64,000 nt of DNA from Mangifera indica (Eukaryota; Streptophyta; Magnoliopsida; Sapindales; Anacardiaceae): positions 4,402,001 to 4,466,000 of the forward strand of contig NC_058146.1 of assembly GCF_011075055.1 (NCBI RefSeq). The letters run 5' to 3'. Under the pieces are notes generated by a model. The model made no database searches. It was not told the origin of the DNA and worked only from the letters and a program-made list of their open reading frames with translations. Both the position numbers and the translations under genes were made by a program. Each line of letters opens with the position of its first letter. Position 1 is the stretch's first letter. Below, piece after piece: positions 30,766-41,500 of the stretch.

Positions 30766-31980
30766 CTGCAGAAGTCCGAGTCAGAATCTTTGGTAACTAA
30801 TAATACAATTTAGCAGATTACAGTATATTGCTAAAATAAGAAACCACATCATTTTATATTTATTAACACAAGTGAAAAATAAAATCTGTCAGGAATTCTG
30901 GATTGATATTTATAAATCTGAAACAATAAAGAGCCTGAGCTCAACTTTGGAGGCAATGTTGGCAAACCTGAATTGAAAGGTATAAAATTGAGCTTGAAAC
31001 AAATTCAACACATGCAGGGAAGAAGAAAAAGTTTAAAGCTGATCTCAATGAAACACAACAAAAAAATGATTGCAACACGCGTCAAACGATGATACATATC
31101 ACTTATAGACTAAGTGAAAATCTGTCCAAAATGAGTAGCTTGTATTAGGACACGAATTCCAGCCACACCACAGGTTGAATTCTTGAATGAGTCCGACAAA
31201 ATCAGTTCTTGTTTCACAAAAGTTACTCAGTAACAGACATGGAAAGTAAATCGACATCTAGATCCAAGATAACTACTGCTTCAAGTAAACGACAACCATA
31301 AAACTACTTTTCCCTTTTCCTAGACATTACCGGATCAAGTGTCGCCAAATATATTTACTTTCTAAACCCATCCTTCATAAACATTTAGATTGCCACATTC
31401 TACCAAATCCAAGACTTTACAACACAATATTCCAGACAAAATTTCATTCTAACAACTGAATCATCACGACGGATCAGAATTAACGAATCTGAAAATATAG
31501 ATTTAGATTAACAATTTTCATATTAAATGCTACCACACATTCCTTGTCAATCAAAAAAAGGGAGCAGTAACAGTAAATTACAAGCAATGAAACAAAAATG
31601 ACAGATTCAATAACCGGATCTAACAAAATATACAAAATTAGTGATCAAAAACCTCTTTTCCATCATCATAACAGCAATTTAATCCTAATTGAACTAATAA
31701 AAAACTCGAATTACGGTACACATTGTGAGATTCATGAAAGATCCAAAATAAAAACAACTTCAAACGGACACAACTCGAAACACGTTACCTTAAGACTCAA
31801 TTAAAAGATCCAGAAGAGAATGAATTCGAACCGAATTGATATCTCAGTTCAATTCAATTCGTGTGAGAAACTCAGGACCAATAGGTAAGAGGAGTCCTGA
31901 GTGGACACGGTCGAGTTACACCAGCTGATTGTTCGTTATTTGTCTGAAATGTGCAGTGGTCGTTTCGTTGGTTGAGATTG
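30766..31980 (-). other. probable 5'UTR intron and first non-coding exon of the GDP-mannose pyrophosphorylase gene
   Basis: On the minus strand an acceptor (CTTCTGCAG, ending 30766) sits 22 nt before the ATG. A good donor (CTTAAG|GTAACG) has its last exon base at 31789, so the non-coding first exon would lie from 31789 upward, perhaps to about 31950. The intervening ~1 kb has no coding signal. The promoter should lie around 31.9-32.1 kb. Inferred from splice signals only. Confidence 0.5.
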
Positions 31981-32881
31981 CCTATTTATTCCGTCAGGGG
32001 ATATACACCATTCATGAATAAAGTGTGAGTTTACAATTTCGCGGATTTGAAATTAAATATTAAATTGAATTTTAGTGAGTCACGTCACGCCCGGTTAGAA
32101 TTAGGCTTTATATTTTTGGGGTTAATTTACTCGAACTTTAGTTTTTATTTATTATCTTTTAACCACTCAAATATTTTTAAATTCTTATTTATTAATTTTT
32201 AAAAATTTATTTATTTGTTATTATTATTATTAGAAATAAAATTATTATTTTAAAATTTTATTTAAAGAAAAAATAACTCATTCTCATTTTACATTTTAAT
32301 TTTAAAAACAATTATTTTTTCTAAATTAATTTTAAAAAATTGCTTTATCACCTCCTATTATCTAAGGTTATTTGAATTTTCATATTTTAGTATTAACAGC
32401 CACCGTATCAAAATTTAAAATATTATACTTACATCTTGAAAATTCATTATCTCTTTCATGTGATTGTTTTTTTCGATAATTCTCTACAACGTATTATCAA
32501 CTCTATCATTGGTAAATCCCCTCCCTCTCTATAATGATTTTTTAATTAAAAAATTACTTAAAATCCGATTAAAATTATATGAATTATCACACCGATTTAT
32601 GATTATACTAATTTTAGTAGTCCTCTTAACCAATCATAATATGATTTGGGGTTAACCTTCTTATGATTATTTAAATATGATATGTTTACATGGGATAAAA
32701 AAATTATAATTAATATTTAAAATTTGATAAAAACCTCTAAATTCAAATGCTTCCGTTTTGACAAAATGAATACAATATTAAAGGGAACTAAAGAAATAAA
32801 CCGATGTCAATGAAAGCGATAAAGTAACTGACAAAGACTCATTCATTCGTGTTCGTTAATGCAACTTCCAATTAAAACAAA

Positions 32882-33596
32882 AAGGCTAGAAGACTTATTC
32901 CCACAGAAGGTGTGATGTAAAGACAAATTTACACATATGATATTTTGAAAACCCAAAACATTTATCCCTTTTCTTAAATTTTTAGTTAAATATAAAAATA
33001 AAATTATTATTTTAATAATATTATTAAAAAATATAATTTTATCTTTTTTTTTTATACTTAAAAAATTAGTAATTTCATTATTGTTTAAAGTTTTCAATTT
33101 TTAAAAATTTTTTTTTCAAATCTAAGTTTTTTTTTTCACCTCTTCGATCACATATCTATCTCCAATGACTGCCCGTCTGTCTCTTCTTCTATTGCAGCCA
33201 TCAAATTGGATGAAACGTTGTCTCATCATCTAGATAAAACATCATTTAGAATTCATCTGATTCAATAGTGATGATAGAAGAAAAGAGAGATGGGCGGTCA
33301 CCGGAAACCAAGATGTGGTCAGAGAGGTGAAAAAAAACCTAAGTTTAAAGAGAAAGTGTAATTTTTCAAAAATTAAAAACTTTAGGTAAAAATAAAGTTA
33401 GTTTTTAAAACCTGAAAAAAAATGAGATAAAATTATATATTTTTAATAATATTATTAAAATGACGATTTTACCTTTACATTTAACTAGAAATTATAACAA
33501 AAGTTTAATAACATGTGGGTAATTAAGTTTTTAAAACTCTACGGATATAAATTATCTTTACATCAAACTTGAAATGGGATTAAGTCTTTTGACCAA
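32882..33596. mobile_element. fold-back (long inverted-repeat) MITE-like element A
   Basis: Most of this ~715-bp stretch can fold on itself. The outer ends are GGCTAGAAGACTTATTCCCA (left) and, reversed at the right, GGTCAAAAGACTTAATCCCA. Inward they continue as TTGATGTAAAGATAATTT-like, then GTTAAATRTAAA, TTTTAATAATATTATTAAAA and ATATAATTTTATCT, and finally GAGGTGAAAAAAAA plus a GATAGAAGAA-containing inner stem around a loop of roughly 100 bases (33190-33280). No open frame of note. It shares its end sequence with element B (36950-38075). Confidence 0.75.
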
Positions 33597-33983
33597 TAAA
33601 AAAAAAAAAAAACACCTTGATGTCTGCCAGAGCACCCGATCCACAAGAGAAGCCCAAAAAAATATTTCTTCGGTGACCAAAGTCAATGGCTTATTGCAAA
33701 TAGCCTAACAAACGTATGCTCAAATTCTAAGTAATTGGTTGGCCTGAACTTGCAGAAACTTGAATTGTTTAGTGTTTATTATACATGAATTAGCATGTTA
33801 ATTAGAATCTTCTGGGGTTTTCATTATTACACAGTTTTTGGGTCTGACTTTGAATTAGGAAGCTTGAAGAATTTAAACCAACCATTTCCATCCTCTACGC
33901 ATTATGTGTTATTCATTTTATTTAAAAAATAGGCTTCTACCTCTATTAATTTATTAACACAAACTAATGTATATTAATTTGAG

Positions 33984-34150
33984 CAATACTATGTGTACCC
34001 ACTTTAGGTACACAAATATATACACATTCATATGTGTTATCATGTGATTGGTTATTGTTTTATTCTTAATTCAAAATCATTCAATCACATGATGATACAT
34101 ATAAATGTATCCACATTTGTATACCCAAAGTAGGTACACATAATTTTATT
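33984..34150. mobile_element. MITE-like palindrome, best preserved copy of its family
   Basis: The left end ATGTGTACCCACTTTAGGTAC is mirrored by the right end, which reads ATGTGTACCTACTTTGGGTA when reversed. Inside are TTATCATGTGATTGG and AATCACATGATGATAC flanking TTCTTAATTCAAAATCAT. About 165 bp, no coding capacity. Related copies are at 2539-2685, 2700-2870, 5363-5490, about 13825-13965 and perhaps 52305-52480. Confidence 0.75.
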
Positions 34151-34994
34151 GTATTAATTTAATAGAATGATTTTAAATTAATTATAAAATAAATAATTAT
34201 ATATTGATAATATATTAATAGACATCAGTTTGCAAAAATAAGTCAATAAAATAGTTGGTAAATATAGTGACATTAATTTGGAAAAGACAAAAAAAAAAAC
34301 CAATTCTTGAATTTTATATTATATTATTTGATTTGATTCACCTATGATAAATTGATCTGATCCATTAACAAAATTATTATATTAATTTATATTACTACTA
34401 TTAACAAATAAGAGTAGTTGAAATTTTATTTAAAAATCTCAAAACTATCGTTTAACTCTTTAGTTCACACAAAACCTCTTTGGCATTCCTATAGAAAGAA
34501 AAAATACATAAAAAATAACAGTGCAAAAGGGATAAATTGTGTTATCGATATGAATTAATACTTTTCATTAAGTCTAATTTACAAAACAACAATCCAGAAT
34601 CGCAGAACTTCAACTGGGTATGTAAATTTGATCCTGTATTTAATTTTCAACATGTGTATATATAAAGGTGGGGGTGATAAAATGAAGCAAAAAATGGACC
34701 TGGACTGAGTACTGGAATGGTCAAGAGGCATAGGTGAAATGTTGTTTTGTGGTGTCTGTTGAATAGCTGAAGAACAAGTATTTGATGCCTAATTTTCCTT
34801 CTTTACCTACCCAATTCGTATTTGAATAAGGATATGTCACCTCTGCAAGTAGACTAAAATTAATATAAATTTCTATATATAAATGAGTCCTCCAAAAGAT
34901 GAGGTGTTAACTTGTCAACTATTTTTATATTTTGTATGGGAGGTTGATGGTCAATATAAAAGTTAAAAATGAATTTTGAAAAGTAATAACTTCG

Positions 34995-35425
34995 TTAATA
35001 TTTTTTTAAAATAAATGTAAATTAAACAAAAAAATGCAACGGGTCTTCAAAGAGGCACTGAGAACAAACTAAGTTCAATCAACCGAACAAGTCTATAAAA
35101 GAGAATCGAAAACAATCAAATCTCATCCCACTAAAACGGATAAGAAAGTAAAATAAACCAAACCTGACTAGACCAGGACAGAACGAAATAGCGACCAGCT
35201 AAGATAATCTTTACAAGAGAAAAGGCAGGCCAAAATGCGAAGAGAACGAACGAAAAAAAACCAACAAACAAGAACAACCAAGAAGAAAGCGATGCCTAGG
35301 CAAAGGGGATGCCAGAAACCTCAAAGCAAGCAGGAGGAGAACAGCAAGTCGTAAGTGATGAACATTTCAGCCAAATGGACGAACTGAGCAGACCAATATA
35401 GAAGCAACATAACGTGATCATTGGG
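34995..35425 (-). mobile_element. possible 5'-truncated LINE-like remnant
   Basis: Read on the minus strand this stretch is rich in T and G with words such as CTTGTTTGTTGG and TTTCGTTCGTTCTC and closes toward an A/T tail near 35000. This strand bias resembles the 3' ends of plant non-LTR retrotransposons. I saw no reverse transcriptase frame and no clear target-site duplication, so this is a weak call. Confidence 0.25.
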
Positions 35426-35699
35426 GGTGTTTAAAATGAGTTAATCGGATAGATTTGATAATTTTTCAAACTGAACCAAATTTTTTGTTAAAGAAAATCA
35501 TAAATTGAAATTTTATTGATTTAAAAATTAATTAATTTTGTGTCGAATCAAAAATACAAATTAAGCAAACCAAATTTTCAATTTAGGAAACACTTATAAA
35601 CTTCATATAAACCTGCTTTTGTGACGGTCTACTAAATTAATTTTTTATTATTTTTAATTTTTAATAACTATTTTATTATTTTAAAATTTTTCATGACTA

Positions 35700-36275
35700 T
35701 TTTGAACTGACCCTTAGGTCTTGTCTTAAGATTCTTTACTCATAGCTTTGACATAACTTGTTATAATAACAGATTACCTTCTCATAATATGTGCCGAAAT
35801 AAGAGCGTCTCGGTCATGCCGTAAATTGATCCAACCTCTTAAACATGTCTACGTAAAGTCAGCCCGCTACATTTATCCAGCGTATGTTTGTGGAAGTTCA
35901 GCGTCAAATTACTGAAGCTCCAACAATTTCAACTGTTGGCCATCAAGTACAGGCGATCCACCGTTTGATCAAATGGGTCCCATGAACAAAATCATTGGCC
36001 CTACTTTCTTTCTTCACCACCACATGATCTCTTGCCACAAATTTCCAAACACGACACGGTTTTAAGACCCACATGTCTCTTATCCAAAACAGTACCCACC
36101 CTCACGATTAACCACTGAACCAAGGGCCCCGTTTTCATACATCAATCATCAACAGGGTCCTCGTTACCATTCGATTTGCTTGCCACGATCATGTGACGTT
36201 ATCATATGATTAACTGAAACGACCTCATATTATCACCGGGGCCTGTTTTGGTTCATCGAATTGCATATGTTTTAA
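35700..36275. other. non-coding island of normal base composition
   Basis: The sequence is clearly less AT-rich than its flanks (for example around 35870-36240), has no long open frame on either strand and no repeat that I can pair within the window. It contains a CATGTGACGTTATCATATG stretch near 36189. It could be a distal regulatory block, a non-coding RNA gene or a decayed gene. I cannot tell which. Confidence 0.3.
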
Positions 36276-36949
36276 GGCTAATGAGCCCCAAATGCAAAGT
36301 CTCTTCGGGGCAGAGGCCTAATAAATAGAAATAAATTATATGATAAAATATTATTTATATATTTAAAAATATATTTATATAGTATTATTTTATTAAAAAA
36401 CCCTCGTACATTACACATTATGAAATTTAGTTGAAGCCCAATATGCATAATATTTTTGGAATTCAATTTGTATTTAGTAAAATGAAATCCACACACCAAT
36501 AAATGATACATAGTTATTTTATAAATAGAATTTAGAATTAATCTATTTGAATGTAAGTGAGAATTATTAACATTAATATATATTTTTCTAAATTAAGACT
36601 TTCTTAAAAAGTTAAAATAATGTTTAATTTAGATAATTAGCTGAAAAAATAAACTTTTAGGGGCTTGGATCAGGTATTTAAATATATATTTTATTATTAA
36701 CATTATTTCGTTTAATTTATCAAATAATATAAAAGTTAATATCATTTTTTTAAATATTTAAAAATTATCAAAATAATATTAATTATAATAATATTTTAAA
36801 ATAATTTTACTATAATATTTAAATAAAATGATATTTTAATATTTTTTATTATATTTAATTTAACACTATAATAATTTACATTTATTAATTTTTATTAAAT
36901 ATAATAATTTATATTTACTAATTTTTGTAGGTAATTGATAAAATAAAGT

Positions 36950-38075
36950 GGCCAAAGTAGTTACTCCCACCCAAGTTTTAATGCGTTTTTAAACTCTTAT
37001 TTACGGGGTTTTAAAATCTCTAACACCTATCTCTAGGTTATTAACCTTAACCAAAACTCTTACTTATTGTTGGAAATAATTAAACATATCATAATCAAAA
37101 TCTGTGAAAACTGTAAATACGAATTTGCGTATCCATTTTAATTTTCCATGAAGCGTCTTCGAATTCTACGCGAGATGTTGACGTTAGTTTATATACACGA
37201 CACAATTTGCTAGCGTATTGCTTTTCCAATTGAGAGACTGGATTGTGCTTTTGCATGTTGAGTGGAGAATTTTCTCTGTAAAAATAAAATGGTGTTCTCA
37301 ACTTTTGGAGAGACAGTTAGGACTTTTAAATAAAAGTTCAACTGCCAATAATTGCCCTTTGACAGTTAATCTAATCGGGTCGGATCGACCCGTCATGGGT
37401 GGACCCGGATCCAATACTTATAAAAGGTAAAATCGTTTTTTTATCATTAAATTTTAAAATTTATATTATTTTCCCCTTCATAGTTTAAATCTAATAATTC
37501 TCCCCCACCCAAAAGTTTAGCAAATTCATTTTCCCCATAAAAGTTTTTTCTCCATTCTCTTGGCAACAAGAATTTGCTATTGTCATCATCTGACCACCTC
37601 AATATCTTCTTCTCTAGTTGTCGCCCTTCCCATCGGGGCAGGTTCGTCTAATAAAGATAAATTATCTTCATCCGACTGACGAATCAACACCAAACAATTC
37701 TTTTGATGCGGATTCGTCTATCAAACAAAAACGATTCATCTTTGTCTGACAAATCTACTTTGATGAGAAGGTCAACAGTCTAATAAGAAGATGATGAGGT
37801 GACTGGTCAACGGGGACAGATGATTTCTATTGTTAGAAAATGAAGAAAAAATTTTAAAGAAAAAAAGTGAATTTTTTAAACTTTTAAGTGAAAAAAAAAT
37901 CAATTTTTAAATTCTAAAAAAAGAAATGATATAAACTCTTAAATTTTAGGGTTTAATAATAAAATAATAATTTTATCTCCTATTTTGATTAAGGTTAATA
38001 ATTTATAAAAAAAAATCTTATAAATAAAACTTTAGAAACGGATTAAATCCTAGTGTGGGAATAAGTCCCTTGGCC
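36950..38075. mobile_element. fold-back element B with interrupted left arm
   Basis: The left end GGCCAAAGTAGTTACTCCCA pairs with the right end, which reads GGCCAAGGGACTTATTCCCA on the reverse strand. The pairing continues through TTTAATSCGTTT and TTATTAACCTTAA. It then resumes, after about 360 unmatched bases in the left arm (roughly 37066-37425), with GGTAAAATCG-type sequence and AAATTTTAAAATTTATAT-type sequence. An inner stem with CATCATCT...CACCTC...TCTTCTTC words surrounds the centre near 37690. The family is the same as element A. The unmatched block is either a nested insertion or a deletion from the right arm. Confidence 0.65.
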
Positions 38076-38189
38076 AAGTAAAGATTATCCGTACCGAAGG
38101 TAGCTTTAAAAGTGTGACGATTATTTTTACGTAACCTAACACTAAATACCTGCCATGTGAGGAACTCAATGATTGAATTATCACGGCCC

Positions 38190-38594
38190 CACATCTGACG
38201 TGGCACGACACTTTCAGAAACTTCTGACAAAATTTTCCGAAACGTGGCAACTAATGATTGGACTAGACCCAGTAGGTCAACACGTGTCATTAATTATACC
38301 CACCACTGACCTTTCCAGAAAGTTCCTTGAACTCCTGGCTAGCATTCATGAGACATCCACTGGCCATTTTACGACACGTGTCCTAATAACCCACATCAGC
38401 ATCCTATGTGGCATCCCCATTCTCCTGAAAATGATACGCCCCCGAAAATTATTAGCCTCTATGCATTAGAGTCCAATTCCACCGAAGTGACCAAACTCAA
38501 AACACAGAAAGCAAAAACAAAACCAAGAAACACACTCAAAACACTAATAATTAATAAATTACTTTGTTTTCGTTTTTCCTTTTGTTTTCTTGAG
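38190..38594 (+). promoter_or_regulatory. putative promoter of the RCC1 gene with four ACGT-core motifs
   Basis: ACGTGGC occurs at 38198-38204 and 38242-38248. Palindromic CACGTG G-boxes occur at 38281-38286 and 38375-38380, each inside ACACGTGTC. All lie within 400 bases of the ATG at 38595. Such clusters bind bZIP/bHLH factors and often mediate ABA, cold or light responses. Activity is inferred. Confidence 0.5.
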
Positions 38595-41500
38595 ATGAAT
38601 GGGGACGGAGAGCAAGAAAGAGTCGAGAGAATGGAGGTGGAGAAGGAGAAACTGGTGTTTATGTGGGGATACTTGCCGGGAGCCTTGCCGCAAAGGTCGC
38701 CGATTTTGTCCCCTGTGATTGTGAGGTTATCGGCGACGGTGGGCTCCACGTGGAAGGACGTGTGTGGTGGTGGTTGCGGATTCGCCATGGCAATTTCTGG
38801 TGCTTTTTTTGGTTTCTTTGAAAGTAGCTTGATTATTAAGATTTGGATTCATTTATTTACTTCTTTTGAAAAGATGTGTTTTCTTCTGTTATTTTGAAAT
38901 GGTGTTACTTTTAATGCTGGTAGGTTTTTTCTCTTAAGCGCATTTGTGACCATTTGTATTTTTGTTTCATTGGCTTGGGAAAATGAATAATAGTTTAGGA
39001 TACTTATGTTAACTTTAGTTCATTTTCTGGGTAACCAAACAGTTTTGGTTAAATTAATATTTTTAAGAGTTGATATTGGTTAAATTAATATTTCACTTTC
39101 AGTTTTCAGGCTTACAATTTACATTTTTCCAATTGTTGGATGATGCTACATCTTTTTGCTGTGGTGTTCTTTTGTTCATTTAATGCATTTCTCTGAATAG
39201 ACGTGTTCAGATTTTAAAAAAATTTTGAATTCACTCAGAAGGGTAGTTTTCTTTTTTTGCACTTCGAAAGGGGTTATTTTGTCTTATCTCAGCGTTTGGT
39301 TTGGTAAAATAGTCGTGCTTCATACTTATGTTTCTCTTTCAATCAGACTCTGGAAAGCTCATTACTTGGGGTTCAACAGATGATCTAGGTCAAAGCTATG
39401 TGACATCCGGGAAGCATGGGGTAGTGCAGCACCGTATAATACTATAAGTTCATTAAGATTTCAAACATTTCTTGTTGGCCTAACTTAGATCTTATTATTG
39501 CTTATTAAGGAAACCCCGGAGCCTTTCCCTCTTCCAACTGAAGCTTCTATAGTTAAAGCTGCTGCAGGTTGGGCACATTGCGCTTCAGTCACAGGTATTA
39601 CAAAAAATTGTTGTTTATTAAATGGAGAATATAGATGAAATGTGATTTTAACTTTGCAGCTAACTTGATTTGTCCATCTCTCCTGTTTGGGTTAAAATAC
39701 CCTATCCAGACACAGATTAAGTGACCTTTATTTTTATATTTACAGAAAATGGAGAGGTATTTACATGGGGATGGAAAGAGTGTGTTCCATCAGGAAAGGT
39801 CTTCAGAGATCCATGTGCAGGGACAAGCTTGGAAAAAGATGCATTTGAAAGACAAAGCTCATTTTTGACAGAGCAAGGTTAATTGAATTTCGCAATTTTG
39901 CTTTGAGAACTGTCTAGATAGGTTACTTTGTACTTAGTGCAGACTAATGAGATGGAGTGTTATTTTGTTGAAGTGAGTCCACGCTCTCAAGGTTCAATAT
40001 CCAGTGGTGGAACCTTGTCTGGTATTGATAGTAGGGAAAGTGGAGAGGAAAGTTCCAAACGAAGGAAAATGACATCAGCAAAAAACACTGCTGAAAGCTC
40101 ATCATCTGGTGATGAAAACTTTTCAGCTTTTCCTTGTCTGGTAATGCTGAACCCAGGAGTCAGGATTGTCACTGTAGCTGCTGGTGGACGACATACTCTA
40201 GCACTGTCAGGTAAGTCCTCTATATCCTGGAAATGCATGCCTGATTGGTGAGTAAGTGCTTCTGCACTCTGGTCATGAAATAGAATTTGATAGGCAGTAA
40301 CATCTGAAGCTACTTGGAGGTCTTTTTCTTTTTTTATTAGAGCAAAATACCTGGATGTACTTTAATTTTCCGAAGTTTCAGATATAGGACAGGTGTGGGG
40401 TTGGGGCTATGGAGGTGAGGGGCAGCTTGGTTTGGGTTCCCGGATGCGTATGGTCTCCTCTCCTCATCCTATACCTTGTATAGAGTCCTCCTCTAACATG
40501 AAAGATAGATCCACTGCCTTTTCTAGGGGAAGCATGAGTTCTGAGGGACCAGGATTTAGAGTTCCTGGAAATTATGTGAAGGCAATTGCTTGTGGAGGAC
40601 GACATAGTGCCGTAATCACAGGTATGTGTTTGATATACTTAGCTACATTGCAATTTATGCATTCAACCATTTAAATTAAAGCATAAGCTAAGTTAATTCA
40701 GCCAGGATTATATTGATTATAGTCATATTTGCACCTTTAGATGTTAAAACCTGGACATTTGCGCTGCAGAAGATATTTATTTTAACTTTAAAGTTAAGTA
40801 CATAAATTTGGGATTATTTTAAATGATATAGACTCGTGTGTGATTTTATTTTAATGTATCAACTTTATATGCTTCCTTTTACATGTATTGATATGGTTGT
40901 TTCCATGTATAATTTTTGGCCCCACCAGATGCTGGAGCACTACTTACTTTTGGTTGGGGACTCTATGGACAGGTAAGTTGTGATGGCCTGGTAACTTTCT
41001 GTGGTTATTCTTCTTTCTTTCTCTTCTCTGTAAATAATTTTGCTATTTTTCTTTTCAAGTTCAGAATTTTTGCCTGGTCATGATTGAGACAAAGTTTGAT
41101 CTTATTGTTGATCCCAATTTTCTGTTATTTCTCTCTTTACTGATTTCGTGGTAGTTGAAATAATGAACAATGTAGTGCATCTAATGATGTTATGGTAGTT
41201 GAAATAATAAAAAATGTAGTGCATTTATGTTATAATGTCCTATTAAAATTAATTGAACAACGGGCAAACTGAAGTCAAATTTCAATGTCAATTTCATTTG
41301 AGCCTTTTGGGCGAGGTTGCAATAATAAAATTAAGAAAAAAACTTAGAGGGGTGTGATTTTTAGCTTTAAGTATGATCCATAAACTGCAAGAGTTGGAGG
41401 AAGCTCTCTTTAATTTTTTCACTAACAGACATTAAAGCATTGAAGGTTTTTTTTTTCTTTAATTCCTTTTCATTAATATTTTGTGCTTGACACTATGGAT

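Noticed and set aside
38018..38469. Overlapping frames on both strands just upstream of the RCC1 gene
   Set aside because: They span the end of a fold-back element and the promoter; no domain recognised.
39944..39973. Alternative exon 5 start of the RCC1 gene after TTAGTGCAG
   Set aside because: It would place a TAA immediately after the junction. The acceptor ending at 39973 gives the family sequence VSPRSQG.
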